Assembly: GCA_947570515.1 (NCBI GenBank)
Contig: CANOUM010000004.1
Location: forward strand, 1 to 31,696
Length of the DNA stretch: 31,696 nt
Origin: an uncultured Clostridia bacterium
GTDB taxonomy: Bacteria; Bacillota; Clostridia; Lachnospirales; Bianqueaceae
Reading direction: 5' to 3'
In this document: positions 16,457 through 24,223 of the stretch, in pieces
How the letters are laid out: the number at the start of each line of letters is the position of its first letter
Position numbering within the stretch: the stretch's first letter is position 1
Notes under the pieces: model-generated
Database searches by the model: none
What the model was told of the DNA's origin: nothing
What the model saw: the letters and a program-made list of their open reading frames with translations, nothing else
Program-made: the position numbers and the translations under genes

Positions 16457-17479
16457 ATGAGCGATATTCGGTATAACAAGTCAATTGTAAAAAATATCAA
16501 TGAGTGTTTGATCCGCAAGGCGCTTCGGGGTTCGGAGACATTTACCAAAACTAAAATTGCCCATGATACAGGGCTGAGCTTTCCAACGGTGAGCCGTATT
16601 TTGGATGAAATGGCACAGGAGGGCGAGATTCTGGCGAGCGGTGTGGATCCTACGACAGGAGGACGGCATGCGCATTCCTATTCGGTAAATCCGGAGTATG
16701 CGTATGTGCTTTGTCTGTATTTTCCGGGAAAATCTCTACATACATTGATCATTAACGCATTAGGACAGCCGGTGGAAAAAGAAAAGTTTTTGGCAGAGAA
16801 GGATCGTTTGGCAGAGCAGATTGATGAGATCGTGGAATTAAAGCGTAAAAAATATCCGATTCGAGCGATTTCAGCGGGACTGCCATGGGGGATTTCTGAC
16901 GGGACGATTTTATTTGGCGCCGGGCCCTATGCTATGCAAAATTATAATCTGAAGGCGCATTTAGAAGAAAAGTTTGGTATCCGTGCCCGTGTGGAAAATG
17001 ATATGAATGCGATGGTAACGGGCTGCTATCAGAGAATGTTTAAAGAAGAAAAAAAGGCTTCGCTTGTTTGTGTGAGTTTTGGTAACCGTGGCTGCGGCTG
17101 CGGCTTATATCTGGATGGACAGCTGATTCGCGGGGCCAATGGTTTTGCCGGAGAGCTGCGCTATCTGCCGATGAATCATGAGACCAATCTTGATTATGAA
17201 TATCTAAATGGCTTTATGACACAGGATGCCGTAACGCGTATTGCACAGACGGTATCGACGCTGTGTGCGACCGTGGATCCGGGGTATATTGTGTTTTATA
17301 AAAATCCGATTGTAGAGAATATTCTGCCTCAGGTGGAGGAAGCCTGTCATCGGTTTTTACCGGATGAAGTAGTGCCTAAGCTGATCCTTACGGATACCTC
17401 TCAGGAAGATTTTGAAAGCGGATTGATTCAGTTTGGCAACGATTTGCTGTTAGCCGGATATCGCATCATTAACCGGTAG
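16457..17479 (+). CDS. ROK-family transcriptional regulator (NagC/XylR-like)
   Basis: A 340-residue protein with an N-terminal winged helix (HTH about residues 30-51, TKTKIAHDTGLSFPTVSRILDE) and a ROK domain behind it. The sugar-kinase-like region shows VENDMNAMVTG and GCGCGLYLDGQLIRGANGFAGELRYLP. The zinc-binding CxCGxxGCxE segment of sugar-kinase ROK proteins is not seen, and GAGI is changed to GCGL, so it is more likely a regulator than a kinase. The start is the ATG at 16457 with GGGAGG before it; a GTG at 16433 lies upstream of that site. It is 11 bp from the MATE gene, so it may regulate export of, or respond to, the same compound. The inducer is unknown. Confidence 0.85.
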   Translation: MSDIRYNKSIVKNINECLIRKALRGSETFTKTKIAHDTGLSFPTVSRILDEMAQEGEILASGVDPTTGGRHAHSYSVNPEYAYVLCLYFPGKSLHTLIINALGQPVEKEKFLAEKDRLAEQIDEIVELKRKKYPIRAISAGLPWGISDGTILFGAGPYAMQNYNLKAHLEEKFGIRARVENDMNAMVTGCYQRMFKEEKKASLVCVSFGNRGCGCGLYLDGQLIRGANGFAGELRYLPMNHETNLDYEYLNGFMTQDAVTRIAQTVSTLCATVDPGYIVFYKNPIVENILPQVEEACHRFLPDEVVPKLILTDTSQEDFESGLIQFGNDLLLAGYRIINR

Positions 17480-17490
17480 GAGTGAGATCG

Positions 17491-18876
17491 ATGGAAGCAA
17501 AATGGCTCGTACGCGATAAGAATTTTTATAAAAAGCTGTTTTTATTAGCACTGCCGATGGCAGGACAGAGTATTTTGACTTTTTCGGTAGGACTGGCGGA
17601 TAATATCATGGTCGGACAGCTTGGCGATACGGCGCTTTCAGGCGTGTATATGGCCAATCAGTGGATGACGCTGCTGCAAAAGTTCGTTACCGGTTTTTCT
17701 ACGGCTTCGCTTGTTTTAGCGACGCAGTATTGGGGACGGCGAGATACAGAAAGCATCAAAACCATTATTGCTATGACGGCGAAATTTTGTCTGGCCTGCA
17801 GTCTGATCTTTTTTGTGCTGGCATTCTTTTTCCCGCGGTTTGTGCTGGGCATGTATACGAATGAAGAGGCCGTGATTGAGGAAAGCATTCGGTATATGCA
17901 GATTGTGTGTATTTCGTATTTGTTTTATTGCGTAACGGAAGTGCTCATGACGTCAATGAAATGTGTCGAGACGGTGGGAATCGGGTTATACATATCGATT
18001 TGTACGCTCATCGTGAATGTGGGACTGAATTATGTGCTGATTTTTGGAAGGCTGGGCATGCCGGCGCTTGGGATCCGCGGGGCAGCCGTGGCTACATTAG
18101 CTGCAAGGGTGCTGGAAGCCGTGATTATGCTGTACTATGTTAAAGTTAAGGACCATAAACTGAATTTGGTGCTGCGGGATATTTTCCGGCATAGCCGGAT
18201 ACTGCTTAAAGATTATATTCATTATGGGATTCCGATTTTTGCCGGCTCGGCCGTGTGGGGGCTTAATATGACCGTGCAGAGCGCAATCTTTGGACGTCTT
18301 GGAGAGAGTGCGATCTCGGCAGTGAGCATTTCTAACAATTTGTTTAATATCATTTCGGTTGCGATGTATGGCGTGTCGAGCGCAACGGGGATTATCATTG
18401 GTAAGACAGTGGGCAGCGGTGACTATGAGCGCGTGAAGCAATACGCGAAGACGCTGCAGCTGGTATTTGTTGGAATGGGAATTGTGACAGCGCTTTTGAT
18501 GTATGGCAGTCACTGGCTGATTCCGGTGCTGTACCCAACGATTTTGCCGGAGACCGCAGAGGTGACGTATCAGCTGATTTGCGTGCTTTCGATTATGGTG
18601 CTGGGGACGGCCTATCAGGTATCATGCCTTACGGGTATTGTGCGCGCAGGTGGCTGTACGCATTTTGTGTTTGTGAATGATACGATATTTGTGTGCTGTG
18701 TGCTGATTCCATCGGGTCTGATTGCCGCCTTTGTATTGGGAGCGCCTGCATGGGTGGTGTTTGCCTGTTTGAAATGTGATCAGCTGCTGAAATGTATTGT
18801 GGCTGTGATTAAGGTAAATCGCTTCAAATGGATTAAAAACATTACACGGGATGCAGCGGCTGTGCAAAAAGGCTAA
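17491..18876 (+). CDS. MATE-family multidrug/metabolite efflux transporter
   Basis: A 461-residue polytopic membrane protein with about twelve hydrophobic segments in two similar halves. The start KLFLLALPMAGQSILTFSVGLADNIMVGQLG is the typical MATE helix 1-2 region (LPxxxxxxxxxxxxxxDxxMVGxLG), and FAGSAVWGLNMTVQSAIFGRLG near the middle repeats it in the second half. MATE proteins export cationic drugs or metabolites by Na+ or H+ antiport. The ATG at 17491 has AGGAG eight bases before it; a GTG at 17482 overlaps that site. It forms a pair with the ROK regulator upstream. Confidence 0.9.
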   Translation: MEAKWLVRDKNFYKKLFLLALPMAGQSILTFSVGLADNIMVGQLGDTALSGVYMANQWMTLLQKFVTGFSTASLVLATQYWGRRDTESIKTIIAMTAKFCLACSLIFFVLAFFFPRFVLGMYTNEEAVIEESIRYMQIVCISYLFYCVTEVLMTSMKCVETVGIGLYISICTLIVNVGLNYVLIFGRLGMPALGIRGAAVATLAARVLEAVIMLYYVKVKDHKLNLVLRDIFRHSRILLKDYIHYGIPIFAGSAVWGLNMTVQSAIFGRLGESAISAVSISNNLFNIISVAMYGVSSATGIIIGKTVGSGDYERVKQYAKTLQLVFVGMGIVTALLMYGSHWLIPVLYPTILPETAEVTYQLICVLSIMVLGTAYQVSCLTGIVRAGGCTHFVFVNDTIFVCCVLIPSGLIAAFVLGAPAWVVFACLKCDQLLKCIVAVIKVNRFKWIKNITRDAAAVQKG

Positions 18877-18894
18877 TCAAGATTCAAAAATGAC

Positions 18895-18906
18895 GCATAT
18901 TTATGC
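18895..18906. promoter_or_regulatory. Dyad upstream of transporter promoter
   Basis: GCATATTTATGC, a 12-bp dyad (GCATA/TATGC) ending 12 bp before the -35. With the second dyad at 18967-18980 it brackets the promoter. A+T-rich dyads of this style resemble arginine-repressor boxes, but the match was made by eye only. Confidence 0.3.
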
Positions 18907-18918
18907 AAAAAGTGCTGA

Positions 18919-18946
18919 TTGACAATTGAATTATGCATGATATAAT
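18919..18946 (+). promoter_or_regulatory. SigA promoter of the amino acid ABC transporter
   Basis: Consensus -35 TTGACA (18919-18924), 16-bp spacer, consensus -10 TATAAT (18941-18946), 57 bp before the binding-protein ATG. Confidence 0.85.
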
Positions 18947-18966
18947 AAAACAACACGACATAAGAG

Positions 18967-18980
18967 TGTATAAAAATACA
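18967..18980. promoter_or_regulatory. Dyad downstream of transporter promoter, ArgR-box-like
   Basis: TGTATAAAAATACA, TGTAT/ATACA arms around four A. It lies about 15-28 bp after the expected start site, a position where a bound repressor would block transcription. Similarity to ARG boxes is an inference. Confidence 0.35.
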
Positions 18981-19003
18981 ATCAGATAGAAGGAGTTTTA
19001 GAA

Positions 19004-19819
19004 ATGAAAAAATTACTGACAGTTTTGCTGGCAGCTGCGTTGATGCTGACGATGGTTGCCTGCGGAAATGGTGAAAGTGAAACAAGCGGAGCCGATTCTT
19101 CTTTAGAAAAGGTGACGATTGAGAAGCTCGATGATTTGGCGGGCAAGACCATCGGCGTTCAGCTGGGAACGACCGGCGATGAAGCCGCCAGCAAGTACGA
19201 GGCGCAGGGCGCAACCATTAAGCGTTTCAGCAAAGGCGCGGAAGCGGTGCAGGCTCTGAAAACGGGTCAGGTTGACTGTGTGGTGATCGATTCTCTGCCA
19301 GCAGAGAAATTTGTGGAAGCGAATGAAGATATTGAAATTCTGCAGGGCGATTTCTTTGAAGAAGAACAGTATGCGATCTGTATGAAACAGGGAAGCGAGC
19401 TGGTGGATAAGTTTAATGAAGCGCTGGCTGAGCTCAAGACAGAGGGCACGCTGGAGTCTATCATGAAGAATTACATCGGTGATGAGATCGGTAAAACGCC
19501 CTATGAGTCTCCGGAAAATGTAGATCGTTCCAATGGCAAACTGGTGATGGCTACCAATGCTGCTTTTGAGCCCTGGGAATATTATGAAGGCGATAAGATC
19601 GTAGGTGTGGATGCTGATATTGCACAGGCCATTGCAGATAAGCTGGGTATGGAATTAGAGATTACCGATATGGAGTTTGAAGGAATTATTGCGGCAGTGA
19701 CCTCCGGGAAGGCTGATTTCGGCGCTGCCGGTATGACGGTCAATGAAGAGCGTCTGCAGAGCGTGGACTTTACGGATACCTATGCAAATGCAACACAGGT
19801 AATTATCGTAAGAAAGTAA
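19004..19819 (+). CDS. Polar amino acid ABC transporter binding lipoprotein, apparent circular permutation
   Basis: A 271-residue lipoprotein: signal peptide with lipobox ending at C20, then a family-3 solute-binding protein in swapped order. In ordinary members the segment beginning TNAAFxPxEY and ending in VDFTxxY...VRK comes first, and the segment DLxGKxxGVQxGTT...LKxxGT comes second. Here residues 43-158 hold the normally C-terminal half (DLAGKTIGVQLGTTGD, ALKTGQVDCVVID, ELKTEGTLESIMKNYIG) and residues 178-271 the normally N-terminal half (KLVMATNAAFEPWEYYEG, FEGIIAAVTSGKADF, NEERLQSVDFTDTY), ending at VIIVRK. R250 is at the family's usual carboxylate-binding arginine. A linker of about 18 residues joins the old C- to the old N-terminus. 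Permease and ATPase genes follow. The ligand is probably a polar amino acid. Confidence 0.9.
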   Translation: MKKLLTVLLAAALMLTMVACGNGESETSGADSSLEKVTIEKLDDLAGKTIGVQLGTTGDEAASKYEAQGATIKRFSKGAEAVQALKTGQVDCVVIDSLPAEKFVEANEDIEILQGDFFEEEQYAICMKQGSELVDKFNEALAELKTEGTLESIMKNYIGDEIGKTPYESPENVDRSNGKLVMATNAAFEPWEYYEGDKIVGVDADIAQAIADKLGMELEITDMEFEGIIAAVTSGKADFGAAGMTVNEERLQSVDFTDTYANATQVIIVRK

Positions 19820-19834
19820 TCGGCACTGCATATA

Positions 19835-19877
19835 AAAGGAAGGGGCTGTGAGCGAATGGGCTTTCAGCCCTTCCTTT
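19835..19877 (+). terminator. Stem-loop between binding protein and permease
   Basis: AAAGGAAGGGGCTG (19835-19848) pairs with CAGCCCTTCCTTT (19865-19877), 13 bp with one bulged G, loop 16 bases, weak tail TTTACTATTT. It is probably an attenuator or mRNA-stabilising stem that keeps binding protein in excess over the membrane subunits. Confidence 0.65.
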
Positions 19878-19909
19878 ACTATTTAAGCGTGTAACGGGGA
19901 GGAAGTACA

Positions 19910-20608
19910 TTGAACATATGGCTGTCGTTCGGGGACAATTTTTACCTGAATTTTATTAAGGATGACCGGTATCTGTATCTGTTAAAAGGACTGGGCAATA
20001 CGCTGCTGATTACGGTGCTGGCGGCGATCATGGGGATTATTCTGGGGTTTATCGTAGCGATTATTCGATCAAGTCATGATAAAACGGGCAGCTTTAAGCT
20101 CGTTGATCCGCTATGCCGTTTGTATTTGACAGTGATTCGCGGTACGCCGACGATGATTCAACTGCTGATTATCAATTTCGTTGTATTTGGTTCGGCAAAT
20201 GTGAGCGGCATTATCGTGGGAGCGATTGCATTTGGTTTAAATTCCGGCGCATATGTAGCAGAGATTTTTCGGTCGGGGATTATGTCAGTGGATCAGGGAC
20301 AGTTTGAGGCCGGCCGCAGTTTGGGACTGAATTTCACAAAAACGATGCGGCTGATTATTATGCCGCAGGCATTTAAGAACGTACTTCCGGCACTGGCAAA
20401 TGAATTTATTACGCTGCTTAAAGAAACATCGATCATTGGAACGATTGGCATGATGGATTTGACCCGCGGCGCATCGATTATTCAGAGCCGCACCTATCAG
20501 CCGTTTATGCCGCTTTTGGCGGCGGCGCTAATCTATCTGGTGCTGGTACTTGTGATGACAAAGCTGGTAGGCCGGCTGGAGAGGAGGCTGCGGAGCAATG
20601 AACGATAA
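19910..20608 (+). CDS. Amino acid ABC transporter permease (HisM/GlnP family)
   Basis: A 232-residue inner-membrane subunit with about five hydrophobic segments. GLGNTLLITVLAAI opens the domain and the EAA loop is EAGRSLGLNFTKTMRLIIMPQA, the coupling site for the ATPase. RGTPTMIQLLIINFV and GAYVAEIFRSGI are family hallmarks. The start is TTG at 19910: GGGGAGG lies seven bases upstream and no ATG in frame is near, so this is a clear non-ATG start. Its end overlaps the ATPase gene by 11 bp. Confidence 0.95.
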   Translation: MNIWLSFGDNFYLNFIKDDRYLYLLKGLGNTLLITVLAAIMGIILGFIVAIIRSSHDKTGSFKLVDPLCRLYLTVIRGTPTMIQLLIINFVVFGSANVSGIIVGAIAFGLNSGAYVAEIFRSGIMSVDQGQFEAGRSLGLNFTKTMRLIIMPQAFKNVLPALANEFITLLKETSIIGTIGMMDLTRGASIIQSRTYQPFMPLLAAALIYLVLVLVMTKLVGRLERRLRSNER

Positions 20609-21341
20609 ACAGGAAGCGTTAATTGTAGTCAGGGATCTGCACAAGGCGTTTGGAGAGCTGGAGGTGCTCTCGGGCATCAGTACGGAGATCCATAAAGGCG
20701 AGGTAGTGACGGTGATTGGGCCTTCAGGTTCGGGCAAATCGACTTTTCTGCGGACACTGAATTTGCTGGAGGAGCCGACGAGTGGTACAGTGAATTTTGA
20801 GGGTGTAGATATTACCGACAAGTCAGTGAATATTGACCGCCACCGGCAGAAGATCGGGATGGTGTTTCAGCAGTTTAATCTGTTTCCGCATAAGACGATT
20901 AAGCAGAATATCATGTTGGCGCCGGTGACGCTGAAGCTGATGAGTGAAGCGGAGGCGTCAAAAAAAGCGGATGAGCTGCTGGCGAGGATTGGACTGCCGG
21001 ATAAGGCAGATACGTATCCGGCGATGCTTTCGGGCGGTCAGAAGCAGCGGGTGGCCATTGCCCGGGCGCTGGCCATGAATCCGGATGTTATGTTATTTGA
21101 CGAGCCTACTTCGGCGCTGGACCCGGAGATGGTGGGCGAGGTGTTGGCGCTCATGAAGGAGCTGGCGGAAAGCGGTATGACGATGGTTGTGGTAACGCAT
21201 GAAATGGGGTTTGCACGGGAGGTTTCAACCCGTATTTTGTTTATCGATGAGGGCAAGATTCAGGAAGAAAATGTGCCGGAGCTATTTTTTGAGCAGCCGA
21301 AAAATCCGAGGCTGAAGGAATTTTTGTCGAAGGTATTGTAA
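20598..21341 (+). CDS. Amino acid ABC transporter ATP-binding protein (GlnQ/HisP family)
   Basis: A 247-residue ABC ATPase. Walker A is GPSGSGKST, the Q-loop is VFQQFNLFPHKT, the signature LSGGQKQR, Walker B VMLFDEPTSALDPE, and the H-loop VVVTHEMGFA. All features needed for ATP hydrolysis are present. The string QFNLFPHKT is typical of the polar amino acid subfamily. The ATG lies inside the end of the permease gene with GGAGG upstream, so the two are translationally coupled. No convincing terminator follows; the next transcript starts from its own promoter 37 bp downstream. Confidence 0.96.
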   Translation: MNDKQEALIVVRDLHKAFGELEVLSGISTEIHKGEVVTVIGPSGSGKSTFLRTLNLLEEPTSGTVNFEGVDITDKSVNIDRHRQKIGMVFQQFNLFPHKTIKQNIMLAPVTLKLMSEAEASKKADELLARIGLPDKADTYPAMLSGGQKQRVAIARALAMNPDVMLFDEPTSALDPEMVGEVLALMKELAESGMTMVVVTHEMGFAREVSTRILFIDEGKIQEENVPELFFEQPKNPRLKEFLSKVL

Positions 21342-21377
21342 TTCCATAAAAAACTAAAGTCTTGCAGAAAGCGTACA

Positions 21378-21406
21378 TTGACACGGTTTTAACGATATGC
21401 TATACT
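21378..21406 (+). promoter_or_regulatory. SigA promoter of NifU-like/GGGtGRT genes
   Basis: Consensus -35 TTGACA (21378-21383), 17-bp spacer, -10 TATACT (21401-21406). It gives a leader of about 90 bases that includes a CGGCC-TTT-GGCCG hairpin at 21437-21449. No known riboswitch class is recognised in the leader. Confidence 0.85.
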
Positions 21407-21502
21407 TACCGTGGTTGTAAATGCTTGGTCCCGTTGCGGCCTTTGGCCGGTACATATTTGGCTGCGCTGTGGACTTGGATATTATAAGGAGGAAATGAAT
21501 TT

Positions 21503-22195
21503 ATGGTTTATTCACATGAAGTTGAAAAAATGTGCCCCGTTAAAGTTGGCGCTAGCCATGGTTGTGCTCCGATTCCTGAGGAAGGAAAGTGGGTATATTC
21601 CAGAGAAATTAAGGACATTTCCGGTCTGACACATGGTGTGGGCTGGTGTGCTCCGCAGCAGGGTGCATGTAAGCTCACTCTGAATGTTAAAGAGGGTATC
21701 ATTCAGGAAGCGTTGATTGAGACGCTGGGCTGCTCCGGCATGACGCATTCTGCGGCTATGGCATCTGAGGCTTTGGTCGGCAAGACACTGCTGGAGGCTG
21801 TGAATACGGACCTTGTTTGTGACGCGATTAACACGGCTATGAGAGAGCTGTTCCTGCAGATCATTTATGGACGTACGCAGTCCGCATTTTCTGAGGGTGG
21901 TCTGCCGATTGGCGCTGGCCTTGAGGATTTGGGCAAGGGTCTTTGCACGCAGGTAGGTACGTCCTACAGCACGCTGGCAAAAGGTCCTCGTTATCTTGCT
22001 CTGGCAGAGGGCTACATTACTCGTATGGGTCTGGATGAGAATGATGAAATCATTGGATATGAGTTTGTCAATCTGGGCCGTATGATGGAGATGGTTAAGA
22101 AGGGCGAGGATGCAAATGAGGCGCTCAAAAAGGCTACCGGATCCTATGGTCGTTTTGCAGAAGCTGCAAAATATGTGGATCCGAGAAATCAATAA
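21503..22195 (+). CDS. NifU/IscU-like iron-sulfur scaffold-type protein, partner of GGGtGRT protein
   Basis: A 230-residue protein whose middle resembles the IscU/NifU scaffold core: ETLGCSGMTHSAAMASEALVG (C77) parallels the IscU GCGSAIASS...ATE region. Other cysteines are at 11, 21, 49, 56, 106 and 148; C11 and C21 lie in an N-terminal segment foreign to IscU. Families like this are annotated as iron-sulfur assembly scaffold, but no enzymatic role is established to my knowledge. The ATG at 21503 follows AAGGAGG. It is 15 bp before the GGGtGRT gene, with a private promoter and terminator, so the two form a unit. Codons GCT, GTT and GGT are more frequent than in the neighbours, a sign of high expression. 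No IscS-type cysteine desulfurase is nearby. Confidence 0.8.
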   Translation: MVYSHEVEKMCPVKVGASHGCAPIPEEGKWVYSREIKDISGLTHGVGWCAPQQGACKLTLNVKEGIIQEALIETLGCSGMTHSAAMASEALVGKTLLEAVNTDLVCDAINTAMRELFLQIIYGRTQSAFSEGGLPIGAGLEDLGKGLCTQVGTSYSTLAKGPRYLALAEGYITRMGLDENDEIIGYEFVNLGRMMEMVKKGEDANEALKKATGSYGRFAEAAKYVDPRNQ

Positions 22196-22210
22196 GGGGG
22201 ACTGAAAATC

Positions 22211-23221
22211 ATGGCATTATTTGAGAGTTATGAGAGAAGAATTGACCAGATTAACGCAGCTCTGGCTAAATATGGTATCGGTTCCATCGAAGAAGCTAAA
22301 AAAGTTTGTGACGATGCAGGCATCGATGTATACAGCATGGTAAAAGGCATTCAGCCGATTTGCTTTGAGAATGCTTGCTGGGCTTACACTGTGGGCGCAG
22401 CGATTGCGATTAAAAAAGGCAATAAGAAGGCTGCCGATGCAGCAAAATCTATCGGTGAAGGCCTGCAGGCATTTTGTATTCCGGGTTCTGTTGCCGATGA
22501 CCGTAAGGTAGGTTTGGGTCATGGTAACCTGGGCGCTATGCTGCTTTCTGATGACACCAAGTGCTTTGCTTTCCTGGCAGGCCACGAGTCTTTTGCAGCA
22601 GCAGAAGGAGCTATCGGTATTGCTAAATCTGCGAACAAAGTTCGCAAAGAGCCCCTGCGTGTTATCCTGAACGGCTTGGGCAAGGATGCGGCTAAGATCA
22701 TCAGCCGGATCAATGGCTTTACTCATGTAGAGACTCAGTTTGATTATTTCACCGGTGAGCTGAAAGAAGTATACCGTAAGGCATATTCTGATGGAGAGAG
22801 ATCTAAAGTTCTGTGCTATGGTGCAGATGATGTGCGTGAGGGCGTTGCCATCATGCATCGTGAGGGTGTGGATGTGTCCATTACCGGTAACTCGACCAAT
22901 CCGACTCGTTTCCAGCATCCGGTAGCCGGTACTTATAAGAAGGAGTGCATCGAGCTTGGTAAGAAGTACTTCTCTGTAGCATCCGGCGGCGGTACCGGCC
23001 GTACGCTGCATCCGGATAATATGGCAGCTGGTCCTGCTTCTTACGGTATGACCGACACCATGGGACGTATGCACAGCGATGCTCAGTTTGCTGGTTCTTC
23101 CTCCGTTCCGGCTCATGTAGAGATGATGGGTCTGATCGGTATGGGTAACAACCCGATGGTAGGCGCAACTGTTGCCGTAGCCGTTGCTGTTGAGGAAGCG
23201 GCTAAAGCTGGCAAGTTCTGA
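22211..23221 (+). CDS. GGGtGRT-family protein of unknown function
   Basis: A 336-residue protein carrying the family-naming motif GGGTGRT at 259-265. Other Gly-rich stretches are GLGHGNLGAMLLSDD at 101-115 and FLAGHESFAAAEGAIGIA at 121-138; both look like possible cofactor or phosphate loops. Cysteines are at 33, 51, 56, 89, 118, 202 and 246. There is no signal peptide or membrane segment, so it is cytoplasmic. The family has no assigned reaction that I know of. It follows the NifU-like gene after 15 bp (AAGGGGG site) and ends before a strong terminator. Codon choice matches that of its partner (GCT, GGT, GTT rich), suggesting abundant protein. I do not propose a substrate. Confidence 0.85.
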   Translation: MALFESYERRIDQINAALAKYGIGSIEEAKKVCDDAGIDVYSMVKGIQPICFENACWAYTVGAAIAIKKGNKKAADAAKSIGEGLQAFCIPGSVADDRKVGLGHGNLGAMLLSDDTKCFAFLAGHESFAAAEGAIGIAKSANKVRKEPLRVILNGLGKDAAKIISRINGFTHVETQFDYFTGELKEVYRKAYSDGERSKVLCYGADDVREGVAIMHREGVDVSITGNSTNPTRFQHPVAGTYKKECIELGKKYFSVASGGGTGRTLHPDNMAAGPASYGMTDTMGRMHSDAQFAGSSSVPAHVEMMGLIGMGNNPMVGATVAVAVAVEEAAKAGKF

Positions 23222-23248
23222 GAATTAGAAGACTAAATCACTACAATA

Positions 23249-23298
23249 AAGCTAGATATTTCAATTGGCGTTTGTTTATTGAGATATCTAGCTTTTTT
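23249..23298 (+). terminator. Terminator after GGGtGRT gene
   Basis: A long stem: AAGCTAGATATTTCAAT (23249-23265) pairs with 23278-23294 (17 positions, one T-G pair), 12-base loop, then a T-run to 23298. It separates the unit from degV. Confidence 0.88.
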
Positions 23299-23330
23299 AA
23301 GAGTGAGAATGATCGTGAGGAGGATATAAA

Positions 23331-24179
23331 GTGAGTGTACGAATTATAGTGGATTCTGCCTGTGATTTGACGCAGGAGGAGGCCAAAAAACTGGATATTG
23401 AGATTTTGCCTCTCAAAACCATGTTTGGCAATGAGGAATATTTGGATGGAATAACGCTGACCCATCAGCAGTTTTTTGAAAAGCTGATCGAAACAGATAT
23501 TCTGCCTACCACCAGCCAGATTTCCCCCTATGAATACGAAGAGCGTTTTCAAAAGATAAAAGAAGCTGGGGATACGGCTGTCTGCATTACGATATCAGCT
23601 AAGCTTTCGGGCTGTTATCAGAGCGCACATATTGCGATTAGCGGATATGAGAAGCAGGTGACGCTGGTCGACAGTGAAAATGTGTGCATCGGACAGCGTT
23701 TATTGGTGCTTTTGGCCGTAAGACTTCGCAATGAGGGGAAATCAGCGACAGAGATTGCAGCAGTTTTAAATGAAAAGAAGAAGGAGATCCGTCTGATTGC
23801 ACTTTTGGATACGCTGGAGTATCTGAAAAAAGGCGGTCGTATCTCTAAAGCCGTTGCAATGGCAGGTACACTGCTCAATATCAAGCCGGTTATCGCGATT
23901 GAAAACGGAGAAGTAGCCATGCTGGGAAAGGCCAGAGGCTCTAAAAACGGCAATAATTTGCTGCGAGAGCTGATCAATCAGCAGGGGAGCATTGACTTTG
24001 ATCTGCCGTTTTGTCTTGCCTACAGCGGTCTGGACGATACCTTGCTCAGAAAATATATTGTCGATAATGAATCCGTTTATAAAGGGCATACAGATTCGCT
24101 CCCTGTTTGCTCCATTGGGAGCACGATTGGTACGCATGTAGGCCCCGGTGCCATTGCAGCTGCATTCTTTGTAAAATAA
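23331..24179 (+). CDS. DegV-family fatty-acid-binding protein
   Basis: A 282-residue DegV protein. Family marks are IIVDSACDL at the N-terminus, LPTTSQISP (the Ser/Thr that contact the fatty acid carboxylate), ISAKLSGCYQSA, DTLEYLKKGGRIS, and IGSTIGTHVGPGA near the C-terminus. DegV/FakB proteins bind fatty acids and some present them to the FakA kinase; no FakA gene is in this window, so FakB activity is not shown. The start is GTG at 23331 with GGAGG seven bases upstream. It lies alone between the terminator at 23249-23298 and a convergent terminator. Confidence 0.92.
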   Translation: MSVRIIVDSACDLTQEEAKKLDIEILPLKTMFGNEEYLDGITLTHQQFFEKLIETDILPTTSQISPYEYEERFQKIKEAGDTAVCITISAKLSGCYQSAHIAISGYEKQVTLVDSENVCIGQRLLVLLAVRLRNEGKSATEIAAVLNEKKKEIRLIALLDTLEYLKKGGRISKAVAMAGTLLNIKPVIAIENGEVAMLGKARGSKNGNNLLRELINQQGSIDFDLPFCLAYSGLDDTLLRKYIVDNESVYKGHTDSLPVCSIGSTIGTHVGPGAIAAAFFVK

Positions 24180-24180
24180 A

Positions 24181-24202
24181 AACTGCCGCACACGCGGCAG
24201 TT
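24181..24202. terminator. Bidirectional terminator between degV and aldolase gene
   Basis: A perfect 9-bp stem AACTGCCGC/GCGGCAGTT with loop ACAC, between two convergent genes. Flanks on both strands are A/T-rich, so it can serve degV (plus) and the aldolase-like gene (minus). Confidence 0.75.
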
Positions 24203-24223
24203 TAGTATTTGGTTCAAAACCGA

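Noticed and set aside
22217..23116. A 299-codon open frame on the minus strand inside the GGGtGRT gene, and a 226-codon one inside the NifU-like gene.
   Set aside because: They mirror the strongly biased codons of the plus-strand genes, have no family resemblance and no suitable ribosome-binding site; they are antisense shadows.
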